Assembly (NCBI RefSeq): GCF_015694735.1
Contig: NZ_JADQDP010000002.1
Span: 682,001-746,000, forward strand
Reading direction: 5' to 3'
Origin: Hymenobacter properus
GTDB lineage: Bacteria > Bacteroidota > Bacteroidia > Cytophagales > Hymenobacteraceae
Length of the DNA stretch: 64,000 nt
Positions 48,391 to 57,665 of the stretch are shown piece by piece. How positions within the stretch are numbered: position 1 is the stretch's first letter; every line of letters starts with the position of its first letter. The translations under genes were made by a program, and so were the position numbers. The notes below the pieces were generated by a model that worked only from the letters and a program-made list of their open reading frames with translations, searched no databases and was not told the origin of the DNA.

Positions 48391-51300
48391 TTAATTAAAC
48401 GAATACCGCAAACCCACTTGGCCCTGCCAGCGCGAGCTGATGGGGTCGACCTGCCAGGGCGCGCCGGTGGGGTTTTTGAACTGGTACACGGGCCGGTTGT
48501 TCTCGATGCGCACGAAGTCGAGCAAGGCGTAGCCCGAGTTGTTGATGTTGGGCACGAAGTACTGGCGGCCCCAGTCGTTGTTCAGCAGATTGCCGAGGTT
48601 GAGCACGTCGAGGGTGATTTCGAGGCGCTGAGTGCCGGCCTGGGTGAGGGGCAGCTTGGCGGTGAGGCGCAGGTCGAGCTGCTGCGTCCAGGGGGTGCGG
48701 GCGGCGTTGCGTTCGGCATAGCTGCCGCGGTGTTCCGACAGGTAGGGGTCGTTGCTGATGTAGGTCTCGAGTTGTTCGTACTGCTGCTGCGCCGACACCG
48801 GCGCGCTGCCCGTGATGTCGGCCAGCACGATGTCTTCGCGGGTGCGGGGGATGAACAGCAGGTCGTTTTTGGCCGAGCCGTCGCGGTTCACGTCGCCCTC
48901 GTACACAAACGAGAACGGGCTGCCCGAGCGCACGATGTACACCAGGCTGGCGCCCAGGTTCACCTTCTTCAGGTTCAGGTTGTAGTACACGTTGCCGATG
49001 AACTTGTGGCGCAGGTCGAAGTTGGAATAAGCCAGGGCCGGCGAGTTGGCCACCAGGGCCTGGTTCCATTCGTAGTTGGCGGCTGGCGACACGCGCACGC
49101 CGTTCACGATGTCCTTGCTCTGGCCGTAGCTGTAGCCGGCGGTGGCCTCCAGGCGGTTTTGCACGCGCTTGGTCAGGGTGAAGGTGGCGTTGTAGTTGTA
49201 GCCCTGGTTGGTGTTGCTCATCACAAACACGTTGGTGAAGGCCGGGTCAATCTTGGCCGCGTTGCCGGTGTTGGTGAAGTAGGGGCGGTTGTCGGCGCCC
49301 GCGAAGGTCGATTTGGCGTCTTTGAAATTGATGGACTGAAACAGCATGCCCGTCACCACTTTCGAGTACAGCCCCTCGGCCGTAAAGGTGAAATCGTGCG
49401 GCAGCTTCACATCAAACGCCAGCGTGGATTTCCAGTCGCGCGGCAGCTTGAAATCGTTGTCAATCAGGTTGATTTCGGCGAGGCCGGGCTGCACGGCCTG
49501 CAGCGCCGAAAGGTCTTCGGCAATGCGCAGCCCGCCGGTGGGGCGGTAGTCAATGTTGTTGTAGCGGTTGCCGGAGATGTAGTGCGCGTAGGCGTACCAC
49601 ACAAACGGGATGCGGCCCGTGAACAGCCCCGAGCCGCCGCGCAGCTGCACGGTGCCGGCCTCGTTCAGCTGGTAGTTAAAGCTCGCGCGGGGATTGAGCT
49701 GCGGCACCCCGCCAAACTTGTTCTGGTAGGGCGCAAACTCCGGGTTCTTGAACACGGCCGGGTTCGCGGGCACCTTGTCGGGGTGCAGCTGCAGGTCGAG
49801 GCGCAGGCCCAGCTGCACGTTCAGGCGGTTGGTCACGCGGTAGTCGTCTTGGGCGTAGGCGCTGAGCAGCAGCACCCGGTAGTTGGCCGAGGGCGTGGCC
49901 TTGTTATAGGCCACGTCGTTGTTGTCGGTGTTGTACACGCCGCGCACGCGGTTGGGGCGGCTGGCCAGAAACGCATCCACCGACGAGTACTGCCAGCGCC
50001 CGTTAAAGGCCGTCAGAAAACGGTACTCGATGTTGTTGAGCTCGTTGGACGTGCCGAAGGTGAAGGTGTGCTTGTTCTTGAACAGCGTGAGGTTGTCGGT
50101 GACCTGCGTGGTGTTGAGGCTGGTGCCGTACACGGCAGCCTCGCGGTAGGTGCCGGCGTAGATGACCGTGGAAGCGTTGTAGTTGATTTCGAGGTGCGGA
50201 AACAGGCGCCCGTCGTAGCTGCGGTTTTCGTTCACGGTGTTGAAGCCCACAATCAACTGGTTGGAAACCTGGTTGCTGAAGGTGCTTTTCAGCTCGGCCA
50301 CCAGGCTGTTGGTGCGGCTGTGGTGTCGGAACCCCTGGTTGCCGTAGTTCAGCACCGTGGGCGAGCGTTCGAGGTTGTCGGCGAAGCCGGTCACGTAGTT
50401 GTCGCGCAGCGTGAGGCGGTGCTTGTCGGAGAGGTTGTAGTCGAGGCGTAGCAAAAACTTGTCGCTGTTGCGCTTAATGGCCGCGTCGCCGAAGGTGCCA
50501 GGGTCGTAGCCATACTGCGTTTTCAGGAAGTCGCTCACCTGTTGGGCCACCGCCAGCGGCACGTTGGTGCCGGGCGCGCCGGGCGCGAAAGACACGGGTT
50601 CCTCGCGGCGCTGCAGCTCGTAGTTGCCAAAGAAAAACAGCTTGTTCTTGATGATGGGCCCGCCCAGGCTGGCGCCCGACTGAATATCATAGTAGTTCTC
50701 GATGGGCGTTTTCAGCCCGTCCACGCTTTTGCCCGTGATGGCCTGGTTGCGCCCGTAGCTGTACACGCTGCCCGCCAGGCGGTTGGTGCCGCCCTTGGTC
50801 ACGGCGTTGATGTTGGCCCCGGTGAAGTTGCCCAGCGCGACGTTGAAGGGCGACAGCACCACCGAAATTTCATCAATGGCATCGAGCGAAATGGGCTGGG
50901 TGCCCGCCAGCGCACCCGGCGTGCCCGCCGCCACCGTGCCGCTGGCCCCGCTGGCCGGCTCCTGAAAGCCGAGCACGTCGTTGGTGGCCATGCCGTCGAT
51001 GCTCAGGTTGTTAAACCGGTAGTTCGAGCCGCCAAAAGAGTTCTTGTTGCCCTGCGGCAGCAGCTTGGTGAGGTCGCCGAGGCTGCGGTTCACGGTGGGC
51101 GTGTTCTGGATGGCCGTCTGGCCCAGGTGGTAGGCCTGGCCGTTTTTGTCGGTCGTGAACGGGTCGCTCTTGTTGGCCGTCACCTGCACGCCGCCCAGCT
51201 CGGTGGCCGCCTCCACCAGCGCAAAGGTTTGGCGGGCCACCTTGCCCAGGCTCAGGTACAGGCCCTCCTGGGTTTCGGGGCGGTAGCCCACAAAGCTCAC

Positions 51301-51534
51301 CTGCACCTGGTAGGGCCCGCCGGGCGTCAGGTTGGTGAGCAAAAACTTGCCGCCGGCATCCGACTGCGTGCCGCTGCGGGTGCCCGTCGGCACGTGGGTC
51401 AGCAGCACCGTAGCCCCCGGAATGGCCTCGCCGGTCTGCCCCACCACTTGGCCCTCGAAGGCGCTGGTAGTCTGTTGGGCGAAGGTGAGCAGGGGCAGAA
51501 AGGCAGTGAGTAGAAGGAGTAAGAAATGCTTCAT
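48391..51534 (-). CDS. TonB-dependent outer-membrane receptor
   Basis: 1047 aa with a signal peptide (MKHFLLLLLTAFLPLLTFAQ). Residues about 24-105 form a carboxypeptidase-regulatory-like domain (FEGQVVGQTGEAIPGATVLL, DAGGKFLLTNL), followed by the plug (GGVQVTANKSDPF; ELD-like IDEISVVLSPFNVALGNFTG, ANINAVTKGGTNRL) and a long beta-barrel. This is the OmpA-like CarbopepD_reg/TonB layout of Bacteroidota. No SusD-like partner gene is next to it, so it is not a polysaccharide utilisation locus; substrate unknown. The inner ATG of several in frame yields the signal peptide. Confidence 0.92.
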   Translation of the reverse strand: MKHFLLLLLTAFLPLLTFAQQTTSAFEGQVVGQTGEAIPGATVLLTHVPTGTRSGTQSDAGGKFLLTNLTPGGPYQVQVSFVGYRPETQEGLYLSLGKVARQTFALVEAATELGGVQVTANKSDPFTTDKNGQAYHLGQTAIQNTPTVNRSLGDLTKLLPQGNKNSFGGSNYRFNNLSIDGMATNDVLGFQEPASGASGTVAAGTPGALAGTQPISLDAIDEISVVLSPFNVALGNFTGANINAVTKGGTNRLAGSVYSYGRNQAITGKSVDGLKTPIENYYDIQSGASLGGPIIKNKLFFFGNYELQRREEPVSFAPGAPGTNVPLAVAQQVSDFLKTQYGYDPGTFGDAAIKRNSDKFLLRLDYNLSDKHRLTLRDNYVTGFADNLERSPTVLNYGNQGFRHHSRTNSLVAELKSTFSNQVSNQLIVGFNTVNENRSYDGRLFPHLEINYNASTVIYAGTYREAAVYGTSLNTTQVTDNLTLFKNKHTFTFGTSNELNNIEYRFLTAFNGRWQYSSVDAFLASRPNRVRGVYNTDNNDVAYNKATPSANYRVLLLSAYAQDDYRVTNRLNVQLGLRLDLQLHPDKVPANPAVFKNPEFAPYQNKFGGVPQLNPRASFNYQLNEAGTVQLRGGSGLFTGRIPFVWYAYAHYISGNRYNNIDYRPTGGLRIAEDLSALQAVQPGLAEINLIDNDFKLPRDWKSTLAFDVKLPHDFTFTAEGLYSKVVTGMLFQSINFKDAKSTFAGADNRPYFTNTGNAAKIDPAFTNVFVMSNTNQGYNYNATFTLTKRVQNRLEATAGYSYGQSKDIVNGVRVSPAANYEWNQALVANSPALAYSNFDLRHKFIGNVYYNLNLKKVNLGASLVYIVRSGSPFSFVYEGDVNRDGSAKNDLLFIPRTREDIVLADITGSAPVSAQQQYEQLETYISNDPYLSEHRGSYAERNAARTPWTQQLDLRLTAKLPLTQAGTQRLEITLDVLNLGNLLNNDWGRQYFVPNINNSGYALLDFVRIENNRPVYQFKNPTGAPWQVDPISSRWQGQVGLRYSFN

Positions 51535-51571
51535 GTAGAGCGGTAAAAGGGCCATTGAATCAAAACGGACG

Positions 51572-51616
51572 GTCCTGCTCATCAGGAATCCGCGCAGCCG
51601 ACGCATCTCGCGTGCG
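51572..51616. repeat. Degenerate single arm of inverted repeat family 1
   Basis: GGTCCTGCTCATCAGGAATC then CGCGCAGCCGACGCATCTCG with CGTG resembles one arm of family 1, but no matching right arm follows; instead a different repeat begins. Likely a decayed copy. Confidence 0.5.
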
Positions 51617-51625
51617 CGGCAGAAT

Positions 51626-51730
51626 CCCACCTCCTAACCCCCTCTCCGCCGGAGAGTGGGCACCGGATGTGCTCCTGACGGAAATCGTCTGGTTCCCCTC
51701 TCTTGTGAAGAGGGGCGGGGGTGAGGTTCC
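51626..51730. repeat. Inverted repeat, family 4 (CCTCACCCC/GAGAGGGG type)
   Basis: CCCACCTCCTAACCCCCTCT with CCGCCGGAGAG, and opposite CCCCTCTCTTGTGAAGAGGG with GCGGGGGTGAGGTTCC. About 105 bp, imperfect, each arm itself forming a small CTCTC/GAGAG hairpin. A related element lies at 54919-55111. Confidence 0.7.
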
Positions 51731-51741
51731 GGCGTCGGGTA

Positions 51742-52857
51742 TCACCGGCCCAGCGTGTGAAAAGCGAAGTAGAAGCCCGCGCTCAGTAGCGCCGCCACCG
51801 GCAGCGTGAGCAGCCACGACAAGCCAATCTTGGCAATCTCCCGGGAGTTGGCCGTGCCGTTCACCAGCCCAATGCCGTAGATGCTGCCCACCGACACGTG
51901 CGTGGTGGACACGGGCAGGCCGAATTTGCTGGCCACAATCACCAGCAGGCTGGTAATGAAATTGGCCGTGAAGCCCTGGCCGTGGTTGAGTGAGGAAATC
52001 TTCTTGCTCATGGTGTCGGCCACTTTGCGGGCGTTGAGCAGGCCGCCAACGGCCATGGCCACGGCCAGAATGAGCACGTTGACGGGCATGGCGAAGAACT
52101 TGCACACCAGCAGCAGGCCCACCAGTTTGGGCGTGTCGTTGAGGCCGCGGGCGAAGCTCATGGCGGCGGCGCTGGCGTAGTGCAGGTTGTTGATGAGCGG
52201 CTGGAACCGGACACCCAGAAAGGAGCCCTGGTACAGGTTCTGGCACTCGGCCGAGGTGCCCGTGCTGGCCTGCAGCGTGGGCAGCGTCGTGAAAGCCACC
52301 GTGGGCGCCGAGGCCACCGGCACCCACACATCGCCCACGCACACGCACGATTCCTCGGTGATGCCGGCCGCCCGCCGCCCTTGCCGGAACAGCACGTACA
52401 CCAGGCTGCCCACGCCCACCGCCAGCACCGGCCCCAGCACGAGGGGCAGGAAAAAGGTGGCGCCCAGCTTGGCAAAATTCACGGCCGTGCCCACGGCCAC
52501 CAGGCCGGCGCCCACCAGCGCGCCAACCAGCCCGTGGGTGGTAGAAACGGGAAAGCCAAAGCGCGTGGCCAGCAACACCGTGACGCCCGCCGCCAAGGCC
52601 ACCGACAGGATAAAATCAACCGACTGAATGACTTCATCCGGCACCAGCCCCTTGCCCGAAAAATTCTTAATCAACTCATCGGCGAAGAAATACGAGCACA
52701 CCGAGCCGGCAAACGTGGCCACCGTGGCCAGCACCAGGGCCGGGCGGTAGGCCAGCGTGCCGCTTCCCCAAAGGGTGGCCACGCCCTTAAAATTGTCGTT
52801 GGCGCCGTTGGAGTACGTGAGCAGCAGCACCGCCAAAAAGAGGAAAAGCAGCAGCAT
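51742..52857 (-). CDS. pitA: PiT-family inorganic phosphate transporter
   Basis: 371 aa with about ten membrane spans. The signature SNGANDNFKGVATLWGSG at the N-terminus and FARGLNDTPKLVGLL in the second half are the two PiT repeats; GFPVSTTHGLVGALVG and GLPVSTTHVSVGS are the paired helix-turn motifs. Transports phosphate with metal or sodium/proton. The central loop (GRRAAGITEESCVCVGDVW) carries cysteines. No PhoU-like partner is adjacent. Confidence 0.92.
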   Translation of the reverse strand: MLLLFLFLAVLLLTYSNGANDNFKGVATLWGSGTLAYRPALVLATVATFAGSVCSYFFADELIKNFSGKGLVPDEVIQSVDFILSVALAAGVTVLLATRFGFPVSTTHGLVGALVGAGLVAVGTAVNFAKLGATFFLPLVLGPVLAVGVGSLVYVLFRQGRRAAGITEESCVCVGDVWVPVASAPTVAFTTLPTLQASTGTSAECQNLYQGSFLGVRFQPLINNLHYASAAAMSFARGLNDTPKLVGLLLVCKFFAMPVNVLILAVAMAVGGLLNARKVADTMSKKISSLNHGQGFTANFITSLLVIVASKFGLPVSTTHVSVGSIYGIGLVNGTANSREIAKIGLSWLLTLPVAALLSAGFYFAFHTLGR

Positions 52858-52877
52858 AGAAAACGCATAAGGACGTA

Positions 52878-52918
52878 AGCAAAAGCCCCCCGCTGGAGGC
52901 CAGTGGGGGGCTTTTGCT
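52878..52918 (-). terminator. Intrinsic terminator downstream of the second M1 peptidase
   Basis: 19-bp stem AGCAAAAGCCCCCCGCTGG with CCAGTGGGGGGCTTTTGCT (one wobble), 3-nt loop. It is 75 bp after the peptidase stop and just upstream of the pit start. Confidence 0.85.
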
Positions 52919-52993
52919 GCACAACTTACGACGCATCCTGCGCCGCCGGTTTGGCAATGTTAAGAAATTGTGAATCCGGGCCGCGCCAGGCGG

Positions 52994-54856
52994 CTAGCGC
53001 TGGGCCCAGGCGTTGTCTTTCTCATTGGCATCCATGAAGATGCCGCCGTCCAGACGCACTGATTTCACATCTTTGGGTACGGTGATGGTAGCCTGCTTCT
53101 GGTTGGCCTGCCACACGGCGGGCGACTGGTGCAGGGTGGCCTTGCTGCCGTCGGCGTACTCCACTTGCATGTCAAACGGCACGGCGAAACCGCCAATGTT
53201 TTGCACCGTCACGGTGGGGCCGCTGGCCGTCACAGCAAGGTCGATGTAGTTGTTGGTGAAGAACCAATTGTTGAAAAACCAGCTCAAATCCTGGCCGCTG
53301 GCGTTGCTCATGGAGTTGAAATAATCCCACGGAATGGGGTGCTTGCCGTGCCAGCGGTCCATGTACTCGTGTAGGCTTTTCTTAAACAGTGCGTCGCCCA
53401 GCATGTCCTTCAGGGCGAAGTAGCTGAGCGAGGGCTTGCCGTAGGCGTTGTTGCCGTAGCCCGACTTCAACTCGTTGCTGGGCGTGATGATGGGCAAGTC
53501 CTGGGGCGTGGCAATGTTGTTAATCCAGTTGCTCACGCGGAACATCTTATAGAACTTGTCGGCCGTTTCGGCCCCGTTTTCGGCCGTGTTGATGAGGCGC
53601 TCAAACGTGGTGGCCCAGCCCTCGTCCATGTAGGCGTAGCGGCTTTCGTTGATGCCCATGTAGAACGGGAACCAGGTGTGCGCGATTTCGTGGTCCTGCA
53701 CAAACTGCGCGAATTTGGGGTCCTTCTGCGGGCTGTCGTTCACCATCATCGGGTATTCCATGTCGGCAAAGCCCTGGAAAGCCGTCATTTTCGGGAACGG
53801 ATATGCCACGCCCGGCCAGTTATTGGGGTTCGAAAACCAGCCCAGCGCAAACTGCCCGTTTTTCACCGACTCGCGGAAATCCACCGTCGAGTCGGCATAG
53901 GCGGCCTGCATGCTGGCGCGGCGCTTGGCCTTGGCATCCACGATGACGCTGGCGGCATCCCACACGTAATGGTCGCTCAGGCCCACAGTCACGTCGGAAA
54001 TGTCCCTGGCCGTCCACACCCAGGTGTTCATGGCTTGCTGGGCCGTGATGTTTTTCTTCGCCAGGTCGGCGGCCGTGGCCACGTGAATCACCTTGTCGCT
54101 GGTCATCGACTGCTTGAGGCGCTTGGCAGCGTCCTTCTGCAGCACCTGGTCGGGGTTTTGCAGCGTGCCAGTCGCCCACACAATGTAGTTGGCCGGCGCC
54201 TTCACGCGCAGGGTGTAGTCGTTGAAGTCGTTGTAGAACTCCTTGCTGTCGACGAAGGGCAGCCGGTCCCAGCCGGCGTAGTCGTCATACACCGCAATGC
54301 GCGGGTAGAAGTAAGCCAGGAAATAAGTGGTGGGGTCAATCATGCCCTCGCGGCCGCTTTCCACCGAGATGGGGAAGTGCCAGGCCACGGCAAATTTCAT
54401 TGAGTCGTGCGGGGCCAGCGGGCGGGGCAGGCGCACGCCCGGTGCGGTGCCCAGGTTGGCGGGCATCGGCTTGAGCTGGCCGGCCACCAGCAAGGTGTCA
54501 ATCACCACGCCGCTGGTGAGGTAGTCGGGCGAGGCATCGCCGTCGCGCGAGGCGCCGGGCTTATGAATGTTTTGGATGATGCGCAGCACCACCTGGCGCA
54601 GCGTATCGGGGCTGTTGTTATAGTAGGTGATGGTTTCGCGGCCGCGGATGTCGCGGGCGGGCGGGGCGGCCTGCACGGTGATGTCGTATCGGGCGCGGTT
54701 TTGCCAGTACTTGGGGCCGGGGCGGCCGTCGGGGCTGCGGGTGCCCTTGGCGAAGGCCGCTTTGATGTCGCGCGGCATGTAGAGCGGCGTGGTTTGGGCG
54801 GCGGCCGTGTCGGCCAAGCCGCCCAGCAGGAGAGCAGTGAGGAGGGGTTTTATCAT
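52994..54856 (-). CDS. Secreted M1-family metallopeptidase
   Basis: 620 aa with a signal peptide (MIKPLLTALLLGGLADTAAA). Zinc site HEIAH at residues 389-393 with third ligand Glu412 in YAYMDEGWATTFE, the HEXXH-X18-E pattern. N-terminal beta-domain opens TPLYMPRDIKAAFAKG and YDITVQAAPPARDIRGRETI, different from the first M1 gene in this window, so it is a distinct subfamily. FADMEYPMMVND takes the place of the GAMEN loop. Likely a periplasmic or surface aminopeptidase. Confidence 0.88.
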   Translation of the reverse strand: MIKPLLTALLLGGLADTAAAQTTPLYMPRDIKAAFAKGTRSPDGRPGPKYWQNRARYDITVQAAPPARDIRGRETITYYNNSPDTLRQVVLRIIQNIHKPGASRDGDASPDYLTSGVVIDTLLVAGQLKPMPANLGTAPGVRLPRPLAPHDSMKFAVAWHFPISVESGREGMIDPTTYFLAYFYPRIAVYDDYAGWDRLPFVDSKEFYNDFNDYTLRVKAPANYIVWATGTLQNPDQVLQKDAAKRLKQSMTSDKVIHVATAADLAKKNITAQQAMNTWVWTARDISDVTVGLSDHYVWDAASVIVDAKAKRRASMQAAYADSTVDFRESVKNGQFALGWFSNPNNWPGVAYPFPKMTAFQGFADMEYPMMVNDSPQKDPKFAQFVQDHEIAHTWFPFYMGINESRYAYMDEGWATTFERLINTAENGAETADKFYKMFRVSNWINNIATPQDLPIITPSNELKSGYGNNAYGKPSLSYFALKDMLGDALFKKSLHEYMDRWHGKHPIPWDYFNSMSNASGQDLSWFFNNWFFTNNYIDLAVTASGPTVTVQNIGGFAVPFDMQVEYADGSKATLHQSPAVWQANQKQATITVPKDVKSVRLDGGIFMDANEKDNAWAQR

Positions 54857-54918
54857 AGTGGAGACAGACGGTGGCAGGAGCATAGCCGTTGCAATGTAGC
54901 GTGGCGCGAAAGGGAAAA

Positions 54919-55111
54919 CCTCACCCCGGCCCCTCTCCCTAGGAGAGGGGTGCCTGCCGATTCACATAGCTCATGCTTTAGCCTGTATTGCGTCACCTCA
55001 TTCTCTCCCAGTCGGCGCACAAGCTAAAGCCTTTGCCACAAGCCCACGCCGCCGTGGCCCCCGAAGAATGCTTGGTCGCATTCCCCCAAGGAGAGGGGCC
55101 GGGGGTAAGGG
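54919..55111. repeat. Inverted repeat, family 4 (CCTCACCCCGGCCCCTCTCC)
   Basis: CCTCACCCCGGCCCCTCTCC at the left and GGAGAGGGGCCGGGGGTAAG at the right. The left end also forms a local CCCCTCTC...GAGAGGGG hairpin. About 190 bp with a mixed spacer. It lies between the divergent M1 peptidase and MscS genes, so the promoters of both are within or next to it. Confidence 0.8.
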
Positions 55112-55215
55112 CCCGTCGATGCAATTACCCTGTTTAGCGGCACAACGCCCGGCTGCATCTTTTGCAGAAAAGCCGGCCCGGCTTGAAGCGTAATTTTCCA
55201 GCTTAAAGCCGCCCT

Positions 55216-57558
55216 ATGCCCGTTTTAAATCTGAAAACAACCTGGCTCAGCCTGCTTTGCTGGTTGCTACTGCTGGGCCCTGTCCGCGCCCAAACCACCG
55301 TTGCGAAGGAAGACACCATGGCCGTGGATACTACCGCGGCCGTCCGCGACGACTCCTACCGCCTCGAAGTGGGCTACACCACGCTCAGCAGCATTTCGGG
55401 CCAGGTGCGCAAGGTATTCGATACGCGCGGGCTGGCCGAAGACCTGCCCGACGTGGTCGAAAACCTCAAGGCCATTCAGTATACCCTCAAGCAAAAAGGG
55501 CAGGTAGTCGACATCAAGCACCTGCAGATGTGCCAGCTCATGCTCAGCACCATTCAGGACGAACTAGGGGAGTGGCGCACCGACCTGGCCGCGGCCAACC
55601 AGCAGTTGGCCGCCATGCAGGGCCGCCTGCGCAGCATTGCCCCGCCCCCCGCCCGCGCCGCTACCCTCGATGCCACCACGCTGGCCCTGGCCCGCTCCGA
55701 CTCGGCGCTGTGGGCGCGGCGCCAGCGCATTGCCGGCCTGCTCGAAAAGCGCTACCTCAAGGTGAAGCAGCTGCAGACGCAGGTGGCCGCCAGCTACATC
55801 CAGGGCATGGAATTGCAGGACGAGGTGGGCGACCAACTGCGCCGCTACAGCCGCACCAGCGCCAAGCTCAACTACCCGCCGCTGTGGGACGCCGAAGCCA
55901 CTCCCCCCATCCCGCCCGACCCCAAAGCCCGCAAAGCCGGCCAGTACCGCCGCGAAATCATCAACTTCTACTTCGCCCACAACTGGGACAACTGGGCCTA
56001 TATGGCCCTCATCGGGCTGGTTTTCTACGGCTGGGTCACGTTCAACTACCGCCGGGCCCGGGCCGAGGGACTGGTCATCACCGAGCCATTCCGCTACCTG
56101 CGGCCGGGGCCGGTGGCGGCCACGCTGGTGGTCATGTTCAGTTTGGCGCCGGCCCTGGAATTGCACCCGCCGCCCATCTACCTGTCGCTGCTGCAACTGC
56201 TGTTGTTGGTGGCCCTCACGGCGGTGTTTGCGCGCAGCTGGCCGCGGCGGCCGTTTCTGGGCTGGCTGGGGCTGGTAGTGTTTTTTGTGTGGCTGAGCAT
56301 TACCAACGCCAACGCCACCACCGGGCTGGGCGCGCGTTGGGGGCTGCTGGGGCTTAACGGGCTGGCCGTGGGCATCGGGGCGTGGCTGCTGTGGCGGCTG
56401 CGTGCCACGCTGGCTCAGCTGCGGTTTCTCATTCCCGTCACCGGCCTGTTCATCGGGCTCAATGCGCTGGCCATGCTCTGCAACGTGGTGGGCCGGCTGA
56501 GTTTGGCCAAGATGTTCAGCACGGCGGCCATTTTCGGGCTCACGCAGGGCATCGGGCTGGCGGTGTTTATTGAGCTGTTCACCGAAGCATTCCACCTGCA
56601 AATCCTGTGCAGCCGGGGCGCCACGGGCGCCACTTCGGCCTTCGACTACGATAAAATCGAGGCCAACCTGCTGCGCCTGCTCACGGTGCTGGCTGGGGCG
56701 CTGTGGTTGGTGGTGTTCACTTCCAACCTCAACATCTACAACCTCATCTACGGCTTCTTCGAGCGCCTGCTCACCACACCGCACCTGCTGGGCAGCACCG
56801 AATTCACGTTCGGCAACATCGGGCTGTTTTTCGTTATTCTCTACATCTCGGCCTTATTGCAGCGCTACATCGGCTACTTTTTTGGCGACGTGGGCACCGA
56901 CGACAGCGTGGATGCGCGGCAGCGGGGCTCGTGGCTGGTGGCGCTGCGGCTGCTGCTGGTGCTGGTGGGCTTCGCGCTGGCCACGGCCGCCACGGGGCTG
57001 CCGCTGAGCAAAATTGCCATTGTGTTCGGGGCGCTCAGCGTGGGCATCGGCCTGGGCTTGCAGAGCATCGTCAACAACCTGGTGTCGGGCATCATCCTGA
57101 TTTTTGAGCGGCCCTTCCACGTGGGCGACTTCATTGAGGTGGCCGGCAAGGCAGGGCGCGTGCACGACATCGGCATTCGGTCCAGCAAGCTCACGTCCGT
57201 GACGGGCTCCGAAATCATTGTGCCCAACGGCGACCTGCTCTCCAACCACGTCATCAACTGGACGCGCACCAACGACCACATCCGCACCGAGCTGTCCTTG
57301 AAGATGACTTCCGAAACTGCCGACTTGCAAGCCAACCTGACCACCGCCCGCGAGCTCATTCAGGAGGAAATCAAAACCAGCCCCTACACCCTGCACCACC
57401 AGCCGGCCGAAATCCTGCTCAGCAGCATCAACGGCCAAGTATACGAGCTTAAGGTGCTGTTCTGGATTAGCAACATCCGCCAGGAGCAGCTCACCAAGAG
57501 CGAAATTCTGTCCGGCATCTACCGGCGTTTTGTGAACAAAGGGTTGCAATTGAGCTAA
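55216..57558 (+). CDS. Mechanosensitive ion channel, MscS family, large form
   Basis: 780 aa. Signal peptide (LSLLCWLLLLGPVRAQ), a periplasmic coiled helical domain of about 230 residues (LEVGYTTLSSISGQVRKVFD; then LKQKGQVVDIKHLQMC) like DUF3772-type MscK/YbdG relatives, then about ten membrane spans, and the MscS core: pore helix IVFGALSVGIGLGLQSIVNN, beta domain FERPFHVGDFIEVAGKAGRV, and VPNGDLLSNHVINWTR with a C-terminal alpha/beta domain. Gated by membrane tension. It is divergent from the M1 peptidase. Confidence 0.9.
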   Translation: MPVLNLKTTWLSLLCWLLLLGPVRAQTTVAKEDTMAVDTTAAVRDDSYRLEVGYTTLSSISGQVRKVFDTRGLAEDLPDVVENLKAIQYTLKQKGQVVDIKHLQMCQLMLSTIQDELGEWRTDLAAANQQLAAMQGRLRSIAPPPARAATLDATTLALARSDSALWARRQRIAGLLEKRYLKVKQLQTQVAASYIQGMELQDEVGDQLRRYSRTSAKLNYPPLWDAEATPPIPPDPKARKAGQYRREIINFYFAHNWDNWAYMALIGLVFYGWVTFNYRRARAEGLVITEPFRYLRPGPVAATLVVMFSLAPALELHPPPIYLSLLQLLLLVALTAVFARSWPRRPFLGWLGLVVFFVWLSITNANATTGLGARWGLLGLNGLAVGIGAWLLWRLRATLAQLRFLIPVTGLFIGLNALAMLCNVVGRLSLAKMFSTAAIFGLTQGIGLAVFIELFTEAFHLQILCSRGATGATSAFDYDKIEANLLRLLTVLAGALWLVVFTSNLNIYNLIYGFFERLLTTPHLLGSTEFTFGNIGLFFVILYISALLQRYIGYFFGDVGTDDSVDARQRGSWLVALRLLLVLVGFALATAATGLPLSKIAIVFGALSVGIGLGLQSIVNNLVSGIILIFERPFHVGDFIEVAGKAGRVHDIGIRSSKLTSVTGSEIIVPNGDLLSNHVINWTRTNDHIRTELSLKMTSETADLQANLTTARELIQEEIKTSPYTLHHQPAEILLSSINGQVYELKVLFWISNIRQEQLTKSEILSGIYRRFVNKGLQLS

Positions 57559-57665
57559 GACTCCGCGCGCCGGTGGCCGGGTGCCAAAGCGCTGGCGATT
57601 CCCTAAATTACCAGCCGGTTAGGCCCGCGGCCGGAAGGCACCGGCCCGCACGAAACCCCGGCGCC

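Noticed and set aside
48418..50451. 677-aa plus-strand open frame opposite the TonB receptor
   Set aside because: Val/Gly/His-rich, no domain; antisense shadow of GC-rich coding DNA.
55564..56784. 406-aa minus-strand open frame opposite the MscS gene
   Set aside because: Gln/Arg/Pro-rich shadow with no domain; the channel on the plus strand is well supported.
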